From the NCBI GenBank assembly GCA_025345505.1, contig JANVCC010000022.1, positions 31,631,213 to 31,695,212 of the forward strand: 64,000 bases of DNA, in the 5' to 3' direction. The notes beneath the pieces were generated by a model. That model made no database searches and had not been told where the DNA came from. It was given only the letters and a program-made list of their open reading frames with translations. This DNA comes from Todiramphus chloris collaris. Taxonomy: Eukaryota; Chordata; Aves; Coraciiformes; Alcedinidae. The position numbers were made by a program, and so were the translations under genes. The stretch's first letter is position 1; each line of letters begins with the position of its first letter. Of this stretch, positions 39,070 through 51,461 are shown piece after piece.

Positions 39070-39619
39070 TCCAATTCAAGCTTTGCTCACTCGATATCTA
39101 AACTTCTTTGTCTTTGTTAGTACTGTGAAACATTGATGAAATCTGTGTGCATGCTTTATAGAATAAACTGTCACAGAAGCACACTGCTTTCTCCATTAAC
39201 TGTCACTTCCACAGCCCCCCCAAGATCTGATTCCATCGCTAGTACTTTGTGCATTTGCTATATGAACAAGGAAACTCTGAGCAGCAAATGCCATGGGTGG
39301 TCCAAAGCTTTAGCACTTCATGCTGCCAGACTACTCCAACTTAGCTTTTATTTGTGCAACAAGCCTTGTTCTAGGTGCCAGAGATACCCCGTGTAAGAAC
39401 GGGACAACGGACATCTCTTCACATTCCTCTGAAAATGACAGGATGTTAATGGGATGGGGTGAATAAGGACTCTTGTGTCAAAATTACTGAAGAGAACAGT
39501 ACCTTTGTCACAGCCAAAGCATTTCATGAAGAAAGGCATGGGCTAGTCTGAAGGAGGTCATTTATAGCCAAAGAAAATAATTAAATAAATAAGGCACAAT
39601 TCTAGCCTTAACTTTCCCC

Positions 39620-39685
39620 CAAGGAGTCAGAACCCAGGAGTCCACAGGCACTCAGGGACTGTGGTATACTCTACTTTAACCATAC
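39620..39685 (-). mobile_element. Possible MIR-like SINE fragment
   Basis: GGAGTCAGAACCCAGGAGTC followed later by CTCTACTTTAACC resembles the reversed 5' part of an amniote MIR (B box 'gaacccaggagtcc' then A box '...ctctaaccac'). It is short and only suggestive. Confidence 0.4.
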
Positions 39686-42344
39686 ATCAGCTAGAAACTT
39701 CTGTCTTCCACATGACTTAATGCATGGGAATTGTCTCAATGCAGTGAAAAGATCTTTTAATAGTAAAAGAGGCTGTGTCTTCCCTTTCTCCTGAGGCAAA
39801 AAGAGGGGGGGGAAATCTAGAACTGTCCAGGGTTCCTTCTGTGGCAGTCACAGAAAAATCCATACACCAAGGAGTCAGACTTGATTTGAGTGCATAGTGC
39901 TCTTCATTATCTGTCACATTTTTGACAGACTCCAAGTAACCCAATCCCTGAACTACTTCAGTCCTAAAAAGGAAACAGCTGTGATTTTATTTCTACAGAG
40001 TTGATGTTTCACTTCATCTTCCAAGTCAGTGGCCCTTGAAAATACAGAAGTTTTACTCCTGCAGTGGAACACCACAGAGCAAGAAAGGTTTGACAAGTGA
40101 GCCGAGATTGATGTCACCTTTCACTAAGGTAAGGCACACCTTGTTGCTTACTTCAGCTTCCTCGCTGCTTCAGCCACAAGCAAGGGAGCAAAGACAAACA
40201 TTTGGTGAAACAATGGGACTCACCCACTCACCCTCTCCTTCCCCATCTGCCTATTTATACTGACAGAAGTCTTTTCATTGTGTGGAAGTTAAAAAGAAGC
40301 CCTTATATTACAGAAAATGCTTCCTCCAGCTCAAAAGATGCTGTTGATGTTTAAACAAAGGCTTCCTGCTGTTAGTTTCACTAGAACACATACAGTGACT
40401 GAGAAATCTATTAATTTGAAACGGTAAGGTATCATCCATGCTATAAACCAATGCTCTTGTTTTTCCCAGGTCAGTGAGAGAATCTGCTGCCTTCTGTACA
40501 ACACAAATAAGAAGTTAATGTACAAACTCTAAAATGCTCCACTCTTTGATCACCTCCTTTTAAAGGATTCTTCATCATAACTAAAGTTTTGAAAAGTGAA
40601 ACAATCCAAAAAGGAGACTGCGATCTAACAATAAATCAAGCTTTCAAGTGAGTACTCTGAAACTGCGCCAGAATTGCAATTCATTGTGTAGGGAGGCCTC
40701 TGCACCCAGGTAAAACACAGCAATCCAGTGGCAAGGCAAAACTGAGTGGGGTGGTTATTGTTCTGCACCACTCTCCCTGGGTGAAGCGAAAGTACAGGAA
40801 AATGAAGTCTTTCCCTCTCACAACTAAAGATAGAACAATGCAAATCCCAGGGCAGCATTGACTTGTTAAACAGTTTCTGCTGGCTCTATTTTAAAGCTCT
40901 AAAGACTTTGAAGTGGAGTTGTAAACTCAATTGATTTCAAACAAAAGGCTAATGTAATCCAGTTTCAGCACCAGTACCATGCTGGCAGTGAATACATCCT
41001 TCTCAGTAATAGAAATTACTTATTAGGGTTTAAAGCAATTCATTTCAGTGTTTTAAAGTCACTTAAGAAGCTGGATAGGAATGATCTTGGCTGAATTCAG
41101 CCACAGGGTAACAAAGCCAATCTCTGGACCTGTTTTATTGGGGAGACAGTAAGGCTTCCAGGAACACTGGCATTAATATCTGACACATTCATGTGCCCTT
41201 TTTGTCCCAAGCTGCTTTCCAGGTATTGTAGTTTTATATGTGAATTGTTACGCCCAGCCCTGGAGTGCAGCCATCTCCGAGATGGGATGCATAGCTTTAG
41301 CTGTGCAAGGTCAGCAGGATCAAGTAGGGCAGTACTTAGACACTGCATCGGCTTAAAGGACTGAGCAGCTGTCAAATTCAGACACTGGAAAATGAATGGA
41401 GAGTTTGAGAAACACTGGCCACCTTTAAAAAGTTTTATAAACACAAGTCATGAAAATGAACCAGTTTAGGAGTTTGTAGCCACAAGATCAGAAGTCTCCA
41501 AGAACAGCCAAATGGAAAAATGTTCTAGGAGGGAATTGATTGGAAGAATATGGGACAGACTGAATGGAATTACCAATTGTAGAAAGTGTAAGAAAAACAG
41601 AAACAAGTGGAACATAGAACAGGTCAAAGATTTTAAACCTTTCCAATACGTTTCACAGTGTTTGGCCCCTTCCTTTGGAAAGTACATGTGATACACCAGG
41701 GAAAGTAATGACTCAAGGCTGAATGTGAAATTAAGCAGATTTTAAGGTGGCCCTGACAATTTTACATACACATGAAATTTTACATGAAAGCGGCACTGCC
41801 TGTTTCACTGTGGGTTTGAGTTTCCAAACAAAGGCAGGACATGTGTTAACAAACTCATTGAATTGGGATGCGAAAACCTGAAGCATAATTTTTGAAGGCC
41901 AGTGCTCAGCAGTGGACACCCAGGAAAATTCAAACCCAGAAGTGATTCAAACTTCCAGGGGTAAATTCAGGCCTGTTCAAGGTGCAATGAATAGAAATAA
42001 GATCATTTTGTCCAGCAAATGTATTCTGGACTAGATCTGCTATTTAACCTTCTGGGCCTCTTGGCAAAAATCTACTATACCATAAATGTCCAACAGGATT
42101 TGGACACAGAGAATCTCTTTTCTGTAAAGGAAGGACCCTGTCTAAGAGGATTTTGCTAGAATTGATTATAAATATTCAAATTAATATTCCCATATTGTTA
42201 ACAGTTTTCAAAGCCTATCTGCTCCTGGCTTCTGCAGAACTGACTTCCATAAGAATCCAAAAGCTCTTCTGCCTGGACACTATATCTACATTGAGTATCT
42301 TGGAAAGCTTTACTACTGTCATCCCCTACTTTGTACCACTTGAC

Positions 42345-42390
42345 TTTATTCCAGACTAAAGCTCTTTGGGGCTAGCAGTATTTTCCCCAA
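42345..42390 (+). mobile_element. Possible L2/SINE-type 3' tail relic
   Basis: AAAGCTCTTTGGGGCTAGCA resembles the 'aagctctttggggcaggga' tail of old amniote retroposons. It is too short to assign firmly. Confidence 0.3.
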
Positions 42391-44852
42391 ACTATGACAT
42401 TCAAGTCCTTTAACATAATAGCAATTTGAAAAATATCAATTGCTCTAATTACAGATTGTTATTAGGTAATATTTGATACATAGATAGAGAATGGAGATTT
42501 TTCAGATGCATCTTAGCCTCTCTGAATAGTTATTCAGCTGCTGGAGCTGCCTTAAAATAAAAGCTCCTACAGTAAATTTCTTTCATATTCTCTAACTCAG
42601 ATGAGCACAAACCCATTTTTAAAGGGCACGCCAAATCCTCCTGAGACAGACTACACAGGAACAGCATTCTCCCTCTCAAAGTAATCACTCTGTGTTAAAA
42701 CTAGAAATTACTCTTTACTTCTGACAGCAACAAAATTCAGCATGCATTTTCCCTGACTCAAACTTTTAGTTATGTGGTAGAAAACATATTTAGTCTCTTG
42801 TCTTTCAGGCTAGGTAGGTAATGACCCCAAATCCAGCAAGCAGGCAAACTTTTTGCATTCCAATTGTGCCAAAGAATTCGGTGAGCATGAGACTATCAGC
42901 AGGCAAATACATGACTAACTCTAGCTGAAATGTTATGACAAAGGTCTACTTTTTATTTGCTTCATACTTTCCACTGTTTACTGCTGTTCATCTATAGCCA
43001 ATGTTTCTCAACTGATCACACCTGGGCAGCACAGATAGATACTCACAAGTCAAGCTTACTCTGTGCTGTTAAAAGACTGCCCAACACAACACCACTCACC
43101 TTCCTTACATACCCTCCCATTTTTCTATCTGTTTTGATGCAGAATGAAACAGTTAATGTTCACCTTTAAAGTTGTATCAATGCCGTTTGAATTAGCCATC
43201 CATTGAATGAATGAGAGGAATTCACACCTCAAGGCTTATTGTTTCAGGCTGCCTGCCAACTCAGGTGGCTATGGCTGCAGCAGCTAATGCACTCTTGAAA
43301 AGGTTTCTTCACAACTACAAAAGGTAGAAAATTAATTTTCTATGACCAGAAGTTTTCAGACTAAGAGTATAAAGTAGTGGTATCTGTTTGGTCCCCAAAG
43401 TTTAGCTAGCCATTTTGAAGGAAGCTTGCATCATTGATTTAAAGACCTAGGTTGAAGCCACAGTTCTTGCGTTTTCCTTAGGAAAACATTTTTCAACATG
43501 ACATCCTTCTTAGGAAGGCACAAAATTTTCCTCAGCTCCCTGAAGGTGGCTTGCCTAAGATTTGCATACGTACACACTGGATGCAAGCTGTATCGTAATG
43601 TGCATGGCCAGGGAAGCAAGCAGTCACCTCGGCACCCCCAGAGGAGCGCGAAAGCTGGAATATTACATAAACCACAAAAATAGGCAGTGGGCCAGGTACC
43701 AGAAAGGAAAGCAATTCTCATTCCTAAGTACTTGCTGGTTTCCTATTGATTGTAGTGGGAAACTTCCAAGTTCCCACTCCCAGTCTCTGGGACGGCAGCA
43801 CACTTTCTGCGCACGGCAGAGACGTTAACGAACCAGGGTGCCCCTGCAGCTTCACTGCATTGCCTCACACGCCACTAATGTGTCACTGGCATCGACCTGG
43901 AATTCACTCATGGTGGTGACAGGATTAACCAAGCAAAATCCAAAACAAGAATCTCATGTGTGTTTTACCCAGGAGAAATACAACTGTCTATCACTCGTCT
44001 CCGGAGCTTTACAGAACTAACAGCTTAGAGTATCACTTCCTTCAAATTCCACACATGAACTAGAGAACCACACTTCCATCCCTCCTTGACAAAAGCAGGA
44101 AATTCCCCCCACCCATTATTTCAAGGGAGGAATGCTTAAACTGAAAGTGGTCAAATAGAAAAGTTAGGAGCTGGAAAGAAGCATGGGTCCCAGCTAGGAA
44201 AGCAACAGCTAAATTACCTAGATAGCAGTAAATAACTTCAATAAACAGAAGTTGAAAAGGCTTCCAAGATGATTAAAGCAACAACAAACAAAGCCGAAGT
44301 GAGCGTATAGATGCTGCAGAAAAGACAAAACAGAATTGGGATGACGACCTCCCAAAGCAATCGCTCTCGTGAAATTCATGGAGTGACTCAGAGAAGTTCC
44401 TGGATGATGCTCTGGCAGACAGGGCTACTCTATGCCCTGATGTATGAAGAGAGGAACACAGAATAAAAACAAGGATGCAGTTTGATCATTAAGTGGAACG
44501 TTACCAAAATATCATGTCTACAAATAGGAGTCAGACAGCTAAAGATGTTGGAAAGCATGCCATAAAAATGTCCCAGTGTCTCATTCTTATGCATATCCTA
44601 TCTCCAGTGACCATCAGTAGCACTTGCCTTGGGAAAGAACACAAAGCCAGAGTAAGCTTACAGCAATTCTTTCCCAAATACACCCTCCTGGCTCCTCGCA
44701 ATCAGCAGTTTATGGACTTCAGAAGCCAGACCAGCACATTTCATAGTCCCCAAGTTTAACCTCTATGAATTTAACCTCTTCCTGCACCCATTTTGGTCTT
44801 CTTGACATTTTATTGCCATGAGTTCCACTATCAATTGCACATGCTTTATTTT

Positions 44853-44893
44853 AAAAAAAAACAAAACAAAACAAAGAAACAAAAAAAACCACA
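44853..44893 (+). repeat. Short A/C-rich tract (CAAAA)n
   Basis: An A9 run followed by CAAAA-like units and AAAAAAAACC; 41 bases with one G. Confidence 0.85.
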
Positions 44894-45974
44894 AGGTAAG
44901 AGTTGTTCGAAGCTTGTCATTCAAGTTTTACCAAGTTCTCCTTTTATTCAAATGAAGCTATGGATGATTATTCCTTGTTTACCTTCTGCACACCATTTCT
45001 AGTTTTACAACACTCTCTGCCTCCAAGCATGATTTTTTCCATACTCTGATTTTTCTACCCATCTCCGAATCTTTCTCACTTCTATCAAGCCTCTCTGAGT
45101 GACAGTCAAAGTTGAAGATACAAGTTTTGAAAAAGCCAGGAAAAAATGTTTCTGGTTTATTCTGTATTATAACTCCTAACTTTGTAATTTGGCCACCCCT
45201 GGAACTGACGATTTGAAAGAGCTATCCACAGTAATGCCAAAACCACTTGGTCTATATAAGAATTTATATTACATTCTCCATTAACATATTGCATGGGGAT
45301 TCTTAAATCCTCAGTTGTATTTATTATTACAATATCTTTCTGACAGTCACTCTAGAATTAATCCAGACACCATGCTCAGCACCACATCATCTCCCCAGTG
45401 CTGTGAACATAGAAGAACACTCATTCCACTTCAATAAAGTTTTTCGAGTAGAAAGATGGTTTGTGACTAAAGCATACCATGAATTAGCTTCATATTGTCC
45501 CTAGCACTCATGACATTTGACATAGCGCCGAGACAAAAAGCTGCAAAACACATTCCCTCCATTTCTGAAAAGTCAATGTGTAATGAATAGAAGCCTGAAG
45601 AAATACTATGTGCACAATTCTCACTCTCAGCACTCTTGCTTTTTCCCCTTCTCCAAGAGCATGGTACAGGGACATAAATCAGTAGCCTCTATTCTTCACG
45701 CACACCCGTCTCTCAAGTTAACAGAAAAGATGAAAACCAGCTGCCTTCTAATTTGCCTCTGTTCTAAGTAAGTGATTCCCACATTTATCAATATTTCATC
45801 TAGCTGGTTTTTGGCACCAGCATTTTCCACATCACTTAAAAGTAGAGAAGTGACTAAGGATGGGAGGGGAAAACATAAACATAATACCCACACAAAAGGG
45901 AAAAACCCACTGGAGTCAGGTTTCACAGTGGGATAGTTTCCTTCAAAGATTATTCATTGTCATTAATGACAATA

Positions 45975-45992
45975 CCCCCCCCCCCCCCCCCC
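45975..45992. repeat. 18-base poly(C) run
   Basis: An uninterrupted run of 18 Cs in AT-rich DNA. It may form i-motif or quadruplex structure on one strand. Confidence 0.95.
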
Positions 45993-48550
45993 TCACTTAA
46001 AGCCATTCTCTCTTTTTAAACAAACCAAACAAGCAAAACTAATATAGATTCCTTTGGAAAGAGAAGAAAGCTTTTAAGTCACTAGTTTCTTCAATATTAA
46101 CTCAGAAAAGATTGATCAATATTAAACCACTCTTAAAAACAAATAATCCACTCTTAAAATAATCATTCAGTATATACCTCAAAGAGTACTTGGAAAAGGT
46201 TGGGGTTTTTTTGCCTCACCCACTGAGAGCTTCCAGGTTCTGTGCATACAACACTGGGTTCCAAAACAACTGATCAGGACACTTCTACGATATTAAATCC
46301 ACAGGTTGAATACTGCTTGTCTGGATAGCAAGTGAGAGAAGATTATTTCCAAAGGCTCTTGGAAGGCAGGAATGTAGTTTTATCCTAGGCACAGAATATG
46401 CACACATACTCCCTCCATAGCACACGGAAGGTCTCTGCCTGCTCCCTGGTAACCAACTTTGTTTTGTTGACTAGACTGTTAGAAAACATTAGGGAAAGAA
46501 AAGTGTGGCTTGGCAGTAAGGCTCCGGGCTCAGAAGGCACAAGCTGAGCCACTATCAGTTTGTGTGAGGAGGAGTAACTAAAGTGATCTTTGTCAAGGTA
46601 CTTCAACTTCCCAGGACAGAGTTCCTCATCTCGTTGCTTTTAAAAGGATGGGACCTTTGTGTTCTTAAGTGGAAACTCCATAGCCTAGGACCTGGGCTTT
46701 ACTACTTGCACAGCAACATGAACACGTTTCCAATCTTCAGTCCAGCGGGACCTTGGATCCACACCGTAAATATCAGCTGTGAGCAACTACATCAACCACC
46801 TCTTTCCCATCACCCCACATGCTGTTCTCATACCAATTTCCCTAACTCCAGCATTTATCCAAGCACAGAGGGAGCTGGATCAGGACTGAAAATAGAATTA
46901 CATTCACAAGGTCTAGAATTCGGATTTTGAGTACCTTCCTCTGTTCCAAGACACAACTTTTCAAAGGTCCCTGCCTACATGCTGTCTTAGAAACATGTTC
47001 TAGGTTAATGTCACAATATTCCTTAAATTCTTTGTTAAGGAGAAGACAGAGCATGGATGTAGGTCCATCGCGCCAAAATCACATCTAATCTCTAGTAGAA
47101 TCTGGTAGCATGCTTCACTAACTAATCCAAGCTTATCTGTGTGTACAGTTCAGCAGTCTGCTGATGTGCCAATATGAAATATGTTTTCTGCAATACTTCA
47201 GATCAATACAACATCCTACAACTCTGTAAGTTAATAACTTTGATAATAAATTTAGATGACTGCACCTGGCCTACCAAAGTACCAATAGCACGTCCAAAGA
47301 GACAAAAACTGTTTGTCACAGAAACCTGTGAGGAGAGGCAAAACTACCTCCTACTGGACTGTCAGATGACCTGCCATCCTCACAGAAATCCCAGACAAGA
47401 CAAAGATAAAACTCACAAGCTACATCAAACCAAGTTTCTCCTGCATGGATACACATTGGACAACGGCATTGTCAGAATCATAGTGTTCATTTCTGGTTTG
47501 TTAGAGAAGATTTGATCTGGCAGGTAAATACGATTTTCTCAGCTTTGTCACCCATGTCATTATGAAAATATTTCTAACAACACTACCTATTTTGGATTTT
47601 AAAAATAAATATTTGTATCCAGTGCACCTTGATTCAAAGTATTAAGGATTATTTAAAAGGCATCCCATTCTTGTGGCTTTATGCCTTAAAATAAGCGTAC
47701 CACAATGTGGCTGTCATGTGCAGCTTTCCAGTACATTTCTCCAATGTCCAAGAGATACAGGAAGCACCTTTAGTGAACTGCACTGACAGTGGAGATGTCC
47801 ACACATGCATAAGTAAACTGTAAAAACAGGGCTCATGTCAGGCAGCCTTGCTGTCATGGAGTGCCACAAACTCCAGCTATAGAGCTTGTGACAGTAGGTC
47901 TGCTTAGACAGACTAGGAAATTCTGTGATTCTGGCTGCATAGGAAGCTAACCTAAACCACCATATGAGAGATTTTTGGCATTATTCACTTAGTACCAGAC
48001 TCTCATAATAGATTAACACGTGCAGTCATATGATTCAACATGTATTTTCTTCACATACAAATGTTTGCCTGCAGATAGTCAAGCTGACATTAACATGGCA
48101 CTAATGCAAGCTACAGAGAGAGAACCTGAGTTATACTATTTTCGATTCCAGTCAAAACACAATGCTCCTTTCACGTTCAAAGAGAAATTACCCAGTTATT
48201 ATAGAATCAAATTGTTGCAGAAGCTCTACAAGGCAGGCAGAAAGTTCAAATTCAACTATGATCCTTCTAAAAAAAAGGACTTCCAAGAAAAAAAAACGTG
48301 TGCTGTGGTAAAGAACAACACTGAATGAGATTACTGCTTTTAAAAATACATGCCATTTCACAGTCTTTAAAGTCAGGAGCACTGGTCTTTTGTACTGCAA
48401 ACAGGTAGGGAAATTCTACAGCTACCACATAGAGTTTTAAGAACATGACCTTTAGGCTCACAGAGTGTAGCAATAGATTAAGAGAGAAAGGACATTAGGA
48501 TTTCCATGAAAGATCAATAGACAGAGACTGTTTGTCACATCAGTGGGGGG

Positions 48551-48615
48551 AAAACAAACAAAAAAAAAATCACCAAAAAAAAACCCCAAAAACCCAAAAA
48601 AACCACACAAAATAA
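48551..48615 (+). repeat. Degenerate A/C-rich tract
   Basis: It starts just after GGGGGG and consists of AAACAAAC, A9, AAACCCC and AACCCAAAAAAACC. One T, no G. Confidence 0.87.
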
Positions 48616-50278
48616 AATATGATCAAAATACACCATTTTTTATCCTGAGATCCAGGAAAGTTCAGAAGACAGAGGCAGCTTCATAAACTCTAAGTCAAAT
48701 GAGCTGTCCAAATTCATGAACTATTAACCAGGACCCCCGACAGACAGAGTTCACCAGTTTGGGAAATGCTGTCAGAGGTCTTTATCTCACCCAGGGATGA
48801 GCACGAAAGAAGGAAAACTAATAAAATGATAACAGAACCACAAAGTCCCAGAGTTAGGTGGAAAGAATCTCTACACATCCCTAACCCACATTTCACTTGA
48901 AGCAGAACTACCACCAACCCCCAGCAGATCAGCTGTAGTTTTGTCTCTCTAGATAAGCCTCGAATACCTCCAGAAACAGAGGTGCCACAGTATTTCTGGG
49001 TAACCAATGCCAGTGCTGCACTACCCACCTAAGCTTCAATGTGAACCACTCAAGCTGCAACTTGTGTCCACTGCCCCTTGTTTTTTCCATCTGCCACTAC
49101 TGAGAAAAGCTTGGCTTTTTTTTTTACATCTTTGTAACTCCCCTTCAAGTAATTGTAGGCTGCTCTTTGACTGATGGCTCAGTAGCAAGACTATATAGGA
49201 TATCTTTGAAAATCTCTCACTAGAGTAGGAGACACTTAACAATGAAAACTCTTTGGAAAAGAAAGAGTGTGACTGAAGAGTCTAGTTTTCAATTTCCCAC
49301 TGATTTACAGAATTTTACATTAAATACAATAGCACAGTAGAAAACAGCATCTTTCATTAAAAGCAGGGTTTAGTTAAGTGACATTTTTCTTCCACAGTAT
49401 TTAAAGAGAAGTAACTTCTGCCCTGGTGTCTGTGATTCCTAGCTCTCTATGCCTCCAAAGAAATGAAATAAGAAATTTCAATGCAAGCTTTTTTTCCCCT
49501 TAAGGCAGGGGTGAAAAGGGGGAAGAATTTAATGAGACTTATTTGCTCGGTTGGCACTCAGAAGGGCTATGATCAAGAGAGAAAAAAAACAACCCATGGA
49601 ATACGTAAAAACGGATTTCATTACAAAATATAAATAGATTCTGCAGAAACATTCATTTTAAAATGAATTCTCTTCCAAGTTTATTGCCATCATCACAGTC
49701 TAAGTTAGATACTCAAATTTATGCTATTACAGGACAATTGTACTAGCCTGTTTTCTTAACCAAAACAAACACACAGTCTAACTAGAATAGTATGTTTAAA
49801 ATTATCATGTTCATGCCAAGACACCACACTTCCACAGTTCTTTGCTTTTCTTCCCTCTGCCTCTGAGCACCTTTGGGATGTCTTCATAAAGCAGCTGTTG
49901 AATCAACATACAGAAAATTAATATTTTGTAATATGCATTCAAGTTACTTTAAAATTTGGGGCCAACTAATCAATTTAGGGGAAAAAAAATTAATCCATTT
50001 ACCTCACTGAAGCCAAAACTCTTCCCTAGGTAATTCTCCTTTACTCCAAAGGTCAATGGATTCAACGACTACATAATTTTTCCAATTCAACCTACTTGTG
50101 TTCTCAGATGAAAACCAGCTAATGATCAGATCCAGACTGGGTGCAACTCCAATGACTCCATATGGTCTCAAACATTTTGAGTAGAATAATCATGGTAATG
50201 ATAAGCACCAGCTGATAGATTCAAAATATGAAACTGCTCATGTCTGAGTGACAGTTGTCAAAACCTGGCCATTCTCAT

Positions 50279-50298
50279 AAAAAAAAAAAAAAAAAAAA
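50279..50298 (+). repeat. 20-base poly(A) run
   Basis: An uninterrupted A20 after TTCTCAT. No recognisable retroposon body precedes it. Confidence 0.95.
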
Positions 50299-51413
50299 TC
50301 AGCATTTCCATACTGCCCCAGTCTTCTGCACACTGAAGTCAAGCTGCTAAAAGAATACAAAGAGTTTTTCTACCCTTTTTCTACATAAATTTCTTTTTTT
50401 AGGTTGCTTATTCAGCTTGTACTAGAAAGTTAAAGTCCAAGAACTGCTGCTGTTTTATTCAGACAAAAATTTTGAATTTTTAAGGAAACGTATCATAATT
50501 TAGACCAAGACGTGACTGGTATGCTTTTAATCTTCAAATATTTTCTAGACAGATATAACTTAAGAGGTTTGTTCTTATTTTCAGAGTACACATAGTTAAG
50601 AAAAATTTGCAGAATGGTAATTTTTGAGAAGATAAATGTAAGGAAGAACTCCAACACTACATCTGTAACATGAAGCAGCTTTTTTTTCTTAACCAGAGCT
50701 TGATTCTGCCTTTCAAATCAAAAAGCATCAGTTTTGAGAAAAAGGTGATGCTTGCTGAATTTCCCAGTGGATATAGGATGATTAGGACAGAGAGCAACAG
50801 GGAACATTACATGTACTGTGCTACACCCACGCTGGGCTCATTTTAAAGTAACTGGTTCAGTTGCACCTTGTTATCAAAGGAGAATAAACACGGACATAAT
50901 GGAACATGCATATCTGAATCCCACACTGGTACAAAGCTGTTTGCTTCAGTATAGGCAAGTAGAGGGTGAGGGGCGTGTCCATTTCTTTCTCTAAAAACAA
51001 TTGAATGAAGTTTTTAACAATTACAACAGTCAAAATAAAAAAAAAGGTGGAGAGGGCGTATAAAATGCTTCCTTTTTGTTCCCGCTTTCCTGCGGTAGTC
51101 TGTCAAGCCAATGATTTGTCTAAGCTCTTGTCTTCCCCTCACCACCTTGTTCCCAAATCCAACTAATTAGGAAAAATATCAAACAGCCAACAGCCAGTAT
51201 CCCCACTGGAAGATTGGTATCTTCTACAGAGTTCAGCTGCAATAGTATTCATGTTCCGTTAAGCCTCTGTTTGAACAATGTCACTATGGAAACAGATCTG
51301 TGATGCCCTGCACCTTATCAGCCCTTCTCTATTTAAATTCTTTTCTTACGTTTTCAACAAAGCTATTCACTGAACCTCAACTAATACAAGATTCTGTTAG
51401 GGGTGAGGTTTTC

Positions 51414-51461
51414 ATTTGGGTTTTTTTGTTGTTTGTTTTGGTTTGGGTTTTTTTTTTCCTC
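51414..51461 (-). repeat. T/G-rich tract
   Basis: TTTGGGTTTTTTTG, TTGTTTGTTTTGG and GGGTTTTTTTTTT: T and G only, A/C type on the minus strand. Confidence 0.87.

Larger units (their letters stand above)
27900..42344. other. Long gene-free stretch, little recognisable
   Basis: About 14 kb of AT-rich DNA without a recognised exon. It contains a possible palindromic relic at 28.3 kb, a SINE-like relic at 39.6 kb and a weakly 5S-like stretch near 41.3 kb. The longest ORF (31321-31713, plus, 130 codons) matches no family I know and has no exon context, so I treat it as chance. Some moderately GC-balanced parts could be conserved non-coding DNA, but that cannot be judged from one sequence. Confidence 0.5.

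Noticed and set aside
42990-43030. ATGTTTCTCAACTGATCACACC, faintly like a hAT terminal repeat
   Set aside because: Too short, no matching second end and no 8-bp duplication found.
47913-47936. AATTCTGTGATTCTGGCTGC, similar to the CR1 terminal ATTCTATG repeat
   Set aside because: No CR1 body precedes it; too short to call.
48020-48328. 102-codon plus-strand ORF with a charged, protein-like composition and an acceptor-like TTTGCCTGCAG nearby
   Set aside because: No family recognised, opposite strand to MYLK, and ORFs of this size are common by chance in 64 kb of AT-rich DNA.
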